Assembly (NCBI GenBank): GCA_947561715.1
Contig: OX387202.1
Span: forward strand, 14,645,001 to 14,709,000
Source: Ascidia mentula
Taxonomy: Eukaryota; Chordata; Ascidiacea; Phlebobranchia; Ascidiidae
DNA length: 64,000 nucleotides
Reading direction: 5' to 3'
The translations under genes and the position numbers were made by a program. Numbering within the stretch: position 1 is the stretch's first letter; the number at the start of each line of letters is the position of its first letter. The notes below the pieces were generated by a model. The model saw only the letters and a program-made list of their open reading frames with translations, was not told the origin of the DNA and did not search any database. Positions 12,813 through 23,800 of the stretch are shown in pieces.

Positions 12813-14917
12813 TCATTTAAATTTCCTTCTTTTATGCTTCAAACGCTTGTTCATTTTTCCTTTTCCCTTTGCTTTGTTCTTTGGCGCGGCTTCATGCAGA
12901 TCTTCAAGAGCTCCAATATTTCCAAACTTGGAAATAGTGTCCAACTCAGAGCGCTGGAGGTTCCTCTTCTCTTGTGACCTCTGCTTCTTGGATACGATCA
13001 CACGAGTCATATATTCCTCCTCAAACCTAGGTTAAAAATATGCCTTTCCTTTATTTCATAGAAGACTGAACATGTATTCTGCAATCACATGGTGTAGCTA
13101 AAGCAGCAACAGTATTCAATACATTCCAAAATGGTAAATTATCCGGGAGTTTTAAATTTTTTATGAGGTAAAAAATGTAGTGAAATCCAGGACCACATAT
13201 TTTATTGAAAGACATGATGTTTCCATTTAAGTCCTGTGGTTTCGTACATTCTGAACCTCAACATTAGACCAAAGTTTGTTAAAGAATCATAACCAAAAAC
13301 ACAAAAGTTGTACAACTCAAGCAAAGCAGATCCATTTAGAGCCAATGATTCAAACCTTGGGCATTCAACCCAAATTAACATTAGATTTAGCAGCATTGTG
13401 CTTCAGAACGAGTATGAAAACACTATCAGATAAGCTTGTAAAATGATTCTGGGAATTGATTCATTTCCCATTCTGTTGCAAGTGGCCCAAAATATTTGTC
13501 TAATTTACCAAGACTGACAGATTTCAGACTGAAACTAAAGTTTCTGACATAGTGGACTACAAGGCAAGTGGAAGAAAAACATAGATGGATAAATTTTATT
13601 TACCTATTTCGTTCATCCCGTTCTTTCATAACCCGACTCTTCAATTGTGAGTGATGCGAGAGTTCCATTGGAGTTTCCCCTGATTCTTGTACAAGTTCCG
13701 ATATAAGAGAGGAATTGAGTGCTCTCTGTTTCGATCTCTCGGTCGCTTTTTCCCCTCTTGCTCCACTTTCCTCTTTGTCGTACATCGCGGAGGCAATGTG
13801 GGGTGGGACATATTTTCCAGACTTTTCCTAAAGGTAAAGATTTACAATTGTTGCATTTTTACACGGGATGGTCAAAGTACATATGATACATGTAAATGCT
13901 TTGCCTAACGTAAAACTTCACAAACAAATTTTGTATTTAAATAAAAAAAACACCACATTTTGTGCACAAATTTTAATGCGAAGTAATTTTATTACAAATT
14001 TTTTGTCTTTGTTTTGTGTAAAAAATACAATTGACAGCCCAGGACTTTTTTATTTTAATGCACACCTGTTCTTGTGTGTCACTGTCGTCTTCGCTGCCAT
14101 CGGCTGAATCGAAGTCATTTAAGTTGGGTTTAAACTGTAGTGGATCATCTTTGTGCAAATTTCCACTCGAAGAACCTTGGATTATTTTGTCAATTTGATA
14201 TCTGAAAACAATAACAAACTTGAACAATTGAACAACAAAAGTGTCATTTGTGTAATGTTTAGGTCTAAACATATTCATTCACAGGTTGGGGAACAAATGG
14301 AATGACGATTTTATGAAATCCTACAGCTAGTACTTGATAAAAACACACAAACATAATTGTTTTTTACCTCAGTTTTTGTTCCAGGGGACGAACTTTTTCT
14401 AAAGTTGTCCGACATTCAACAATTCTGTCCAGGGACGAATTTTCCACAAGGGTTTCACCACAGACCTTGTTATTCACACATGACACAATATCTGAAGCAG
14501 TAAATGATTGAAAATAATATTTACACAAAAAAATAACTAATTAACTTGCTTAAGCTTTTGTCATTTTATTGGTGCCCTTGACATTTTGGATATGTTCTTT
14601 TTTATAATTTATCAGCATAGTCGTTTTTATGTGAAATACGAATGATTTTATTTTTTCAGTAAAATTATTTGATCAGAGGATAGAGTTTTGCATGTAATTA
14701 ACAATATGTTACCTGTAATGTAACTCAAAAGATAGTTGTTTTTCACATCCAACAGTGAAACGCCACTGCCTGTAGTAAAATCTCCGTCTTTCACATGTGA
14801 CAACAATTTTTCAGCAAGATTGTTCAAAGTGTCAGCTTGCTCTTTAAGGTCAGTGAGAATTGCGATGGACGTCGGTAAATCTTCAGCTACCACATCGTCA
14901 ATCGCAGCCTCTGGCAT
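12813..14917 (-). CDS. NGDN: Neuroguidin, Sas10/Utp3 family protein (5 exons, ~300 aa)
   Basis: Exons on the minus strand chain in phase: 14917-14713, 14491-14368, 14201-14066, 13827-13604, 13026-12813 (stop TGA), 301 codons with stop, against about 315 residues in human NGDN. An upstream in-frame Met at 14935 is possible; MPEAAIDD was chosen because it matches the usual start, with DLPTSIAILTDLKEQ near the N-terminus. The Sas10/C1D-type N-terminal helical domain (VECRTTLEKVRPLEQKL then YQIDK) comes first, then an acidic stretch (DSADGSEDDSDTQE), the KYVPPHIASAMYD motif, a charged helix, the EEYMTRVIVSKK block and a very basic KRLKHKRRKFK tail. Family members act in small-subunit rRNA processing; vertebrate NGDN also binds eIF4E. 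The gene is convergent with the ankyrin gene and looks intact. Confidence 0.93.
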
Positions 14918-14935
14918 TTTATTGTTTAACGTCAC

Positions 14936-15814
14936 TCTTTTGATTTGTAATTTTAATCAAAATACATTGTTTCTATTTTCTGCACGTGTTTAGATCAGGG
15001 AAACCACCCCTCAAGTCAAAATCATTGAACCGTAATTTTTTTGAAAAAGGTTCTAATTTTCAAAGACAAAACCTGGATCATAATATCAATTAGACAAAAA
15101 CTTACCTTTCTTAACCTTATTCCAAAAAATCTTAATAAATTTAACTAATTTTGATCAAGTAAACAGCTTTCCAGGTCTTTGTAGTAGGTATATATCTGAA
15201 AGGTAATACCTGTATTGTGCACGCTTGGTTTTGCAATAACCAACCCTTGTAAAAAACTTTTCATCTCAGCAATAACGCAAGAGCGAAACACCGACAAGCG
15301 ATAGAACATTGCAAACCGGAAGTTTATTGTGACGCAACAATCCCACGAATAACGAGCGCGCCAATCCCGACACGGTAAGTCAACGGCGGGGACGGAAACG
15401 CAAAGCAGACGTGCAATGTACAGCTATCAACGAACTGCTACGTCACTGATGGGTATGACGTCATGCACACAAAGATGAATGACGTCACAAATCAAAATGC
15501 GGTTTGCCGGATGTATAAATAAAACTACTTCTCCGATACTGATCGTTTACCGGGGCCATAGCAGGCCCCTGGGGTGACCCAAAAAACGCACACAAGGGGT
15601 GTAACAACAGTTTGTATAGGAGCTTTTAAAGGAATATTAGAAAGTCCAGGTCCCACTACGCAGTATACACACGCGACAAAGCAGAAAAATCCTGACAATT
15701 TCCAGTAAAAGGCAACACAGGATGACGTGTCACCACAAACTGTAACACACAAATGTCGAATGCACAGGTTATTTGCAGCAATCTTATTGAACACATTGAG
15801 AGTAGTGAGGGGAG
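14936..15814. promoter_or_regulatory. NGDN upstream / PSMD11 downstream spacer with two CRE-like palindromes
   Basis: This spacer separates the NGDN start from the PSMD11 stop (both minus strand). A locally GC-richer stretch at about 15270-15490 contains two exact TGACGTCA palindromes (15456-15463 and 15480-15487), the classical CREB/ATF site. They lie about 540 bp upstream of the NGDN ATG, so a role in NGDN transcription is possible but unproven. The remainder is AT-rich with no coding signal. The 15525-15794 minus-strand open frame shows no family features and is not called. Confidence 0.35.
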
Positions 15815-18800
15815 TTATGTCAGCTGTTTTGCTTTTTGATAAAGACTGTCCACAACGAGGGAGATACTCGAGATGACTTCCAGGGCAGTTCCATAGGTTT
15901 TGTCCACGACCGGCTCGTCAAACAATATTAGCACACCTTCACCTTGTGACAGGATACCTGGAGAACAATTCAGTTTGTGAAATGATCAATTTTCTCCAGA
16001 ACCATGAAAAAGAACTCAACCGATTAAACACTCACCATGAAACTTTTTGTCGAGAATCATTTGTGACAACTTCTTTTCCACAGTGCCCTGAAACGTTAGA
16101 AAAAATTGTAGAGGTGCACAGATGCTAAAGTTGCAAAGCAACGTGTAATTTTAACGTCAATATCACTTTTTAGTGTCACTCACCAATGGCAAGTTGATCA
16201 GTTTTGCTATGTGTTCAACCTAGAAACACAAAATGTATAGTTTTATTTTCTGCCCAGTGAGTAAGGAGAAATCATGCATATTCCCAACAATGCTTACGTA
16301 ACTTGCATACCACCACATAATACTGTAAGATTATGGTATGAAACAGCGTATGAACCTAAGGTAAGCTATATCTACATCTGTATTATTGAAACATTGGTGC
16401 AACTGTTGTTCTTTCCGTCAAATTAAACTGCGGTTTACTTACACCGAAACCATGTCCATTGCTGCCTGTTAGCAATAAAATAGTATGTTCTAAAAACTGT
16501 ATTTACAATACCTGAACTTTTGAGAATGGCTCGATTACTCTGAGCAAGTTTTGTTCCAGAAGGTTGTCGTAGAGTTTATCCAGATGAGCATCAATAATTA
16601 AATCAGATTTTAATTCGCTTTCAAAGTTTCTAAGCACCTAAAAACATATGGGCATAAAAACCAACAGGATACAGCGTCAAAATACCGGTCTTACATACTC
16701 GGAACATTAAAATAGAAAATAAGTTACCAAACTGGTTCAACGATCTCCAGCACGACGCTAATATGCATAAAAATGAATTACAACACTGTTACTGTGTTCA
16801 TATTTTAAGCGATCATGATTTAACTTAAAGTCAGTTCAATAACTTAAATATAAACATCTGGCATAGGGTTCCTTCCCGGGAATGTTTCGACGGGAAATTT
16901 TGATTTCACTTCCCGGGAATATGGCAACAAAGCAAAATTGATTAAGAAGTGAATAAATTTTCCTTTTTTGCTTTTTTGGATCTTATGAATCAAAATGATG
17001 ACCCTGTTTTGTGTTTTTCAATCAGTTTTATGGCGGAAACTTACACTATAAACGACGTTGGTACGCATTTGTAAGGACAACGGAAAAATTTTTTAGGGCG
17101 CAACCTAGCGGTACAAAAATTCTGTTGATTTTTTTACGTTTTATAGCTTAACCTTGGCGAATGTGATATTACTTGACGGGAACTTGCTAAATTAAATGTT
17201 TGCGGGTGTAATAGACAAATTTTTGTCGTTTAAATGATGTAATTACGCACGAAAAAAAATGTCAATTTTTTTGTCGGGATCCCGGGAATTTTTTTTTTAT
17301 TTCCCGAATCCCGGGAAGTAAAAAATCCGGGAAATAGAGGAACCCTAATCTGGCATTAGCAACATAGGCAATAGCATTAAACAATAAAACAACACGAAAT
17401 CAATTCAAATTAAAAGTTGGCATTCCCCATTTATATTTTATTGCAGAGAAAGGCCAATTATTCACCTCTTTCAGTTCCGAGATTGATCTGTTGTGACTTG
17501 CTTTGGCAACAAGTTTCATGGCTTCAATCTGTTGCAAATATAGGTTGTTGATTTAAAATTATAGGTAAGTACAGCATTAATAAAATTATTTGCAACCCTA
17601 ATAATGTATAAAATACCATGAGAAACCACTTCAGTCATTTAAAATGGACAACCATTACAAAAAGTTATTAGAGCAGCAAGATTTTAAACTTTTTGTACTT
17701 TTTTCACAACAAGCTTGACATAATTTATATATATTATATATGTAGTTGTGCAACTGATAAACATTCACTTACATCACTTCCAGTGTACTTTAATGCCAAT
17801 TTTCCACTGAGCAGGGACTGTACATCGTCTGGAGTCCCAAGCATAATCTTGCACAACAGCATGTATTTTAGTGATGTCACTGCCTTTTTGCTCTCAATTG
17901 AGTCGTAACCTTCGAAAGCCTCATAGAAATAGGAGTATGCAGTTTTCCAATCTTTTTCTTCAGCTGCATTTAGAATACCAGATTGCCTGTCGAGGGCAGC
18001 TTGCATTTTGGGCGGGCAATACATTGAGTTTGCTGTGGTTCTGGCGGATGTTAATGCTGCTTTGGCTTTTTGGAGGTTTCCCAATGCATGATAGGTCTGT
18101 GACTCTGTTAAAATATATGATACAAACTCGGTAACTTGACTTTTCAGGAAATTTGTAACTTTTTGCCTTGCTTGAGGCACAATATTTTTATCTGTAGCAC
18201 ACTCAGGTGCCATTTTTTTAATGATAAAAATAGACCAAACACTAATGGAAAATGATACTATGAATTATATGGATGCAAAAGACCCTTGAATGAATTTATA
18301 ATTCAAAAAATGTGACCATATCACTTTTAATTTGAAAGAGTAGCCCATCGGCTGAGAAGCACTGGATTACACCCCATTTTACTTCTTTTGTACAAACTTC
18401 TTTCTTTAGATCAAACAAGTATGATTTAGAGTAAAAATATAATGTTGGCCATTATAAAACCAGTTTAAATAATTATCATACCAGTAAGCTGTACTTCCAC
18501 TAGTAACCGTTTGTCATCGAGCTTCTTTAGTTCCCTCAATAAAGCAGAGCCTGCAAAACAAAAGAAGTTACAGAGCCAAATCAAATGTAACTTTTTCAAA
18601 CAATGTGGTCTACAGAGGTAGTACAACACAAATAATTTAACTGATGTTATTGTTCCATAGTTTACATAATCATCTCTTTTAGGCCTCTTTTACGAGTTTT
18701 CTGATGGCTATTGGGCTATGTGGGAGTATGTGTACCTGGCAATAAAGCGAAGGATGTATTGTGTGGAAAAATTTACTTTAAATTGCCTTTATGTTTTTTA

Positions 18801-19829
18801 AAATAGGCATATACACCCTACTGGTTTTGATCAGGTCCTACAAGCTTTTAAGGTAAATAAATGTAACAAATATTCCAACATGTTTTCATTAAACATAATG
18901 CAGTCACATCAGTTTTTTTGGTAACAATAATACAACACCATACCTAATTTAAGAGCATCCTGAAATCTTCCAGTGTCATAATACAGTGCGACTAATCTAG
19001 CTTCCAATGCTTGGCGCAGAAATGTACGTTTTTCTTCCTTTGCCCATTCAATGCATTCGAGACATAACTGTACCTATTAAAGGCATAATTAAATTGTTAT
19101 AATTGATGTCATAATGAGTAACTATATACTAAAAATTTTTGATGATTTTGGATTCCAAAAGAGGAATGTTCAAACAAATAGGATTTAAAGTAAGCTTTGA
19201 GTAAATTCAAATTATTTTTTTATGAGTTAAACAAATTAAAGAAAAAGGTGTAGCTAACCTCAAGTCCAGAGCTACTTTCCATATCAAGGAAAAGATCCAC
19301 AAGTGTTCTTATAAGTTTGGCCGCTTTCGCTTTGCTGATTGATTTAAGAAATGGCCGAACTCTAGTGACAAGGCTGCTCAACTCAACAGCATCGCCCTAA
19401 AGAAAAAAAGGGTTTTTGTATACGTAAAATTTCACAAGTATGTTAAGAATTTCTGAAATTTGTAGTCAAAACTTGCCTGATCGGCATAAAAACAGTTTGT
19501 GATCTATTAATTTTGTAAGAGTAATCATAAATGATTAACTTACTTTTTGTTGGAGCAGAGTGCCAAGTTCCAAAATACTTTGTTCCTTCAGTTTCAGACC
19601 TTCTTCATCCGTACTTTTGACATCTCTTCTCACTGTCACAAAAAAAAATCATTGGTAAGTATTGAACAGTTGATAATACTCATTTTTTGTATTACAGTTT
19701 AATGCTCATTTTAACATTTTAATTCATTGTTAAATAAGACTTACGAATGTCTTTGTAGGCATTAATGGCCGATGCCTGATCACTCAAACTTAAAGACTGT
19801 GCTCTATCAAACTCCATTGCTGCAGCCAT
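15815..19829 (-). CDS. PSMD11: 26S proteasome lid subunit Rpn6 / PSMD11 (11 exons, ~420 aa)
   Basis: Exons in phase on the minus strand: 19829-19745, 19632-19544, 19396-19259, 19073-18944, 18550-18482, 18104-17773, 17528-17466, 16637-16512, 16219-16184, 16087-16036, 15957-15815 (stop TAA). The total is 1263 nt, 420 residues, against 422 in human. The N-terminal two thirds is the helical TPR-like solenoid ([13 protein letters not shown]..., [51 protein letters not shown]). The C-terminal third is the PCI winged-helix domain ([39 protein letters not shown]), ending in [13 protein letters not shown] as in vertebrates. Rpn6 braces the lid against the base and core of the 26S proteasome. The gene is complete. 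A hAT-type MITE sits in the intron 16638-17465. No promoter motif is evident upstream of 19829. Confidence 0.97.
16864..17347. mobile_element. hAT-type MITE, 484 bp, with perfect 8-bp target duplication
   Basis: Ends are TAGGGTTCC at 16864-16872 and GGAACCCTA at 17339-17347, perfect 9-bp terminal inverted repeats. They are followed inward by CCCGGGAA-type palindromic repeats at both ends (16876-16920 and 17280-17340). The 8-bp direct repeat ATCTGGCA flanks the element at 16856-16863 and 17348-17355. An 8-bp duplication with TA(G)GG-start ends is diagnostic of hAT superfamily insertion. No transposase frame is present, so it is non-autonomous. It lies in the PSMD11 intron 16638-17465; the exact flanks suggest a fairly young insertion. 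Confidence 0.88.
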
Positions 19830-20880
19830 TTTAGTTCATGGCAAAAAGTTATATCCAATAAAGTAAAATTGATTCCTTCGGAGTGAAAGCAAAACAAAAA
19901 GCATGTAAGCAACAAAAAAGCTCAATTTTAGCAATTATTCGAGCAATAAAAATAAACAGTTATATAAGTAATATGAAAAAAATATTAACTTAATGCCAGA
20001 TGGCCTGAAGCGAGAGCGCATTCACAAGGTGGAGCACTGAAAGAAATATTTGTAGTCTTCTAGCTAAAAACCCATGTATTATTGTGGGTTTATATATTCA
20101 TATATTCGGACACAACTACACATTCTTTGTTAAAAAAGAACAGAAACTCGCATTTATCACGAACACAGCCTGAAGTTAGGAAATTCCAAATTCGCAAATT
20201 CATTGATAAATTCACGCATGAATGGCAATGTAATCGATAAAACGCGTATCGATGTTTTTTAAACTTCTGGGGATCAATAAAATAAAGTCAAAAACATCAA
20301 GTGTTGCAATATAAAATAGTCAAAAAAATTAATTGTTAATGAATAGTGACCTTATTCTTCAAAAAAGTTGTTGCATTACAATGTAAAGTCGAATTTAGAT
20401 TTTGGGCGTCATTCCTGCATTCAGTTACCAAATATGTTTATCGCATTGGAACGTTTTGTTGGTCGAGTCTTACCAAACACTTTTTAACGTGGTGTCAAAA
20501 ATTATTGTGGGCCAACGCACTGAACAAAGTAAATAATATATAAGTCCCAACTATGCTTGCCAAAAAATATCGTTTGAAATATTTATACCATAGAAAAAAA
20601 AATCATTTTCCAGCGTAGTTACCAATATTTTCTTAAGCCATTAAACCACTCAAATCAACAGGAGACATTCCTTTATTTTTGCAATGATAATTATACAATT
20701 ACCTTCAGAAGGCGCTGAAGAAACTTTACAAGTTATATCTAGACGTTGTACGAAATCATTATTGCAAAAGTTCACACAACATCTAACAATAAAACATGTT
20801 TTTATCAGTGCAACCACGTATATACCATGATAATTTTCACAACAATACCAAAATTGATGCATACAGCACAATAAATCGGT
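19830..20880. other. PSMD11 upstream / OPLAH 3' spacer with poly(A) signal
   Basis: This AT-rich spacer of about 1 kb lies between two minus-strand genes. TTTATT at 20672-20677 (AATAAA on the minus strand) lies about 205 bp beyond the OPLAH stop and is the likely OPLAH polyadenylation signal. The stretch 20881 downwards to that site would be its 3' UTR. Nothing else with coding or repeat structure was seen; the small plus-strand frame at 20346-20543 has no recognisable content. Confidence 0.5.
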
Positions 20881-23800
20881 TTAATGCGCTTCTTGTTGTT
20901 GCGAATAGTCAAATACACTGCCGCGGGGCACGAACTCGTCCTGCGGCACCTTGCGGCGCTTGGGAGAAGGCGACAACTGCTCGCCAGACGGCGCCGGAGA
21001 ACCGTAACCACCTCCACCAGGCGTAAGCAGTCGAAACACGTCCTATGACAATAATTTTTGTTAATAATCTTTATTAGAAACCATAGAAATAATATCTTAC
21101 ATCCGCTACAACCGAAACCGAATTCTTTCCGCCCAAATTGATAACTGGACCATTGTGGCGAAACAGTAGGTTGGAGCCCAGGGAACCCGGATTTCCACCT
21201 GCGCGCAGAATGTCATTGTGACTAGTGATGTTCCCAGTTCCAAATTATCCGGTCCGGCCGGATCCGGATAGTTATTCATCAAATCCGGCCGGATAATTTG
21301 GATCCGGCAGTTTGTTAACACCGATTCGTGTATTATGGCAAAAATGTTTGATTGCCAAACAGAATGCTATGTTAAGGTTAGCCTGTCATGAGTGGAACAA
21401 ATAAACGTGGGTATTTATTAATATGGTATAACACGTCACGAAAAACCTTAATAACAAACACCAGAAAAATCGTAAATCGGCGAGTATCACAGACTGGGTC
21501 CTAAAAACGAGTAATTTGCGAAATGTTTGTCCGCTTTTAGGACAAAAATGCTTTCCCAACTATCCGGTAAAATTATGTGTATTATTCGGCCGGGTCCGGG
21601 TATTGAAAATTGGTCAATATCCGGCCGGGTCCGGGTACCCGGATCCGGCGCAACACATCACTAATTGTGACGCAATGTTTACATCCAAAACAATTGAACC
21701 AACCATTCAGGCCGTAGGGCTGGAAAACCCTTCGCTCACAGAGAACGGACAACACCAGATCTTTGCGGAACAAAATCTCCCGGATCACCCCGTCGCCCCC
21801 TTGGTACTTCCCCTCGCCCCCACTACCGGGGTTCAACTCAAATCTCCTCAGGACTACTGGGTACCTGAAGAACATAGGACAAAGCAAATGTTACTTAAAA
21901 TTGTTGATATATGGCTGTGAATTGAGGGCGTGGGTCCCTTGACAATAATACTGTCGACGGGTGATTGACAGCATTGGTCAAGCTCCCGACCCATATACCA
22001 AGAAGAAAACCTGATCAGGATTCGTGCCCAGGATATCCTGGGTTCAAGCCCCGGTGTGGACAAAAAAAACACGAGAATCATGGCAAGGGTTCTAAGACGT
22101 GAACGGTGGTCCTATAGGAGCATATTTACGACGAAGGTATACAGTAAAGACAGAGGGTAAGTTCGATTGCGGGGAACAACGCGTTGACACATAGTTGGAA
22201 ATAAAGCAATGGTGGTTCCTATTATAATAAACAGCTACCTTCGTTCGAGAATTTCAGGGTCCGTGATTCTGGTATTGGTCATGTGACTGTGGACTCCACT
22301 TCTGCCGTGCCACGTGGGTCCCTGGAGCGCAATACGCAATGTTTTCGGCTTTTCCATTTTAAACCAAAATTTCCATTTATTTGTAACCTACCGCCCCCGC
22401 CCCTCCAGCGACAGTTTCGTAATAACCGACGTCATCATCGCCAAACGTAATGTTGTTCATGCAGCCCTATGACGTCACAAAAAAGCAATTAACGAAAGCC
22501 TTTTTTGAAATGTATACAAGCCACATTTTACCTGAGAAGCAGCGCACGTGCCAAACGCTTTCATTATGACGTCAACAACTCTTTGTGATGTCAGCACGTT
22601 TCCTCCCACCACAGCAGCGTTCTCATCGGGGTCGAGTATGGACCACTTCGGAATAATGATTTTCACCGGTTTTAGACAACCCTGTAAAATGCGTTGCGAG
22701 GATTTGGATCACGTGATGAGTGACGTCATTTCGCGATAAAGTTTTGTTTCGTGACTTTATCTGTTAGTATGCAATTGCGGTATGGATCTTGCATGCATCT
22801 AAACCGCAGTGTCAGCTATTTTCAAAAACTTTAAAGTAACTTTAATCGCATTTTTAACAAACCGCGAGATGGCGCACGGGAGTTACGAGGTTGACGAAAG
22901 TAATCAGCGAAAATCCAAGCAATTATACAAGAGCACAAAACAACGAGCCCCAGGAGCCAAAGAACAGCCCTGGTTAAATTTGTAGTCTTCGAGAATGACA
23001 AAAAGTTTCATCCTTGTATATAGTAACAGTTCCATCGATTTGTCTAACGTAAGGTATGTACTGATCAAATATTGCACTACACGCCAGATAATATCTGCAT
23101 CGTTTTTCAATGGGAAAGGAATTTATACTTGAGAAATGCTTATGGGTTATTGCATTGTTAATTTTGACTGTGGTCAACCTGATTGAGGGGAACGTCATAT
23201 CCGACCATACATCGCAGACAGTAGATGGCAGCAGAGAGCGTGATAGCCCTTGGCGCGTTGAGATTGTTAAACACCATGGGGGAAGTACCCGCGAAGTCGA
23301 AAACAGCTGATCCCTGCAGAAAAAATCGGATTTAAGCTTTTTTCTTTTTAGAAAAGGAAACACTAAAAAAAATCAACCTCTTTAGAGTCGATATCAACTT
23401 TAATTTTGATCACCGAGCCTTCGTCCATCTTGTCCTCGCCGCACAAGCTCACTAACCCCGTGTCGTTGACCTCGGATGACCTGGCCACGTCACGCAAGAG
23501 GTCACGTACGGCCACTTCGGCGTTGTGCTGTATATGCGCCATGTACGCTTGTACCACGTCGAGACCGTAACTTGCAATCAGTTCGTTGACTAACAGAATA
23601 CCCTGCGTTTTGAACAAAGAGAATTAAAAAAGGTGGGTGTGCTTGAGAAATAGTGGGCGTTAGGGGGCGCCACACACCTTCTGATTGGCCGCCACCTGCG
23701 CGCGCAGGTCCGCAAGGTTGTCATGGAGATTTCTCGTTCCGGATGAACCCGGAACTTTGCCCGGAGCGTTAAGAGCCTCGATTAGAGCTGTGATGTAGAT

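Noticed and set aside
15525-15794. 89-residue minus-strand frame just below the PSMD11 stop
   Set aside because: Lies in the probable 3' UTR of PSMD11; Cys/Val-rich but without any family motif.
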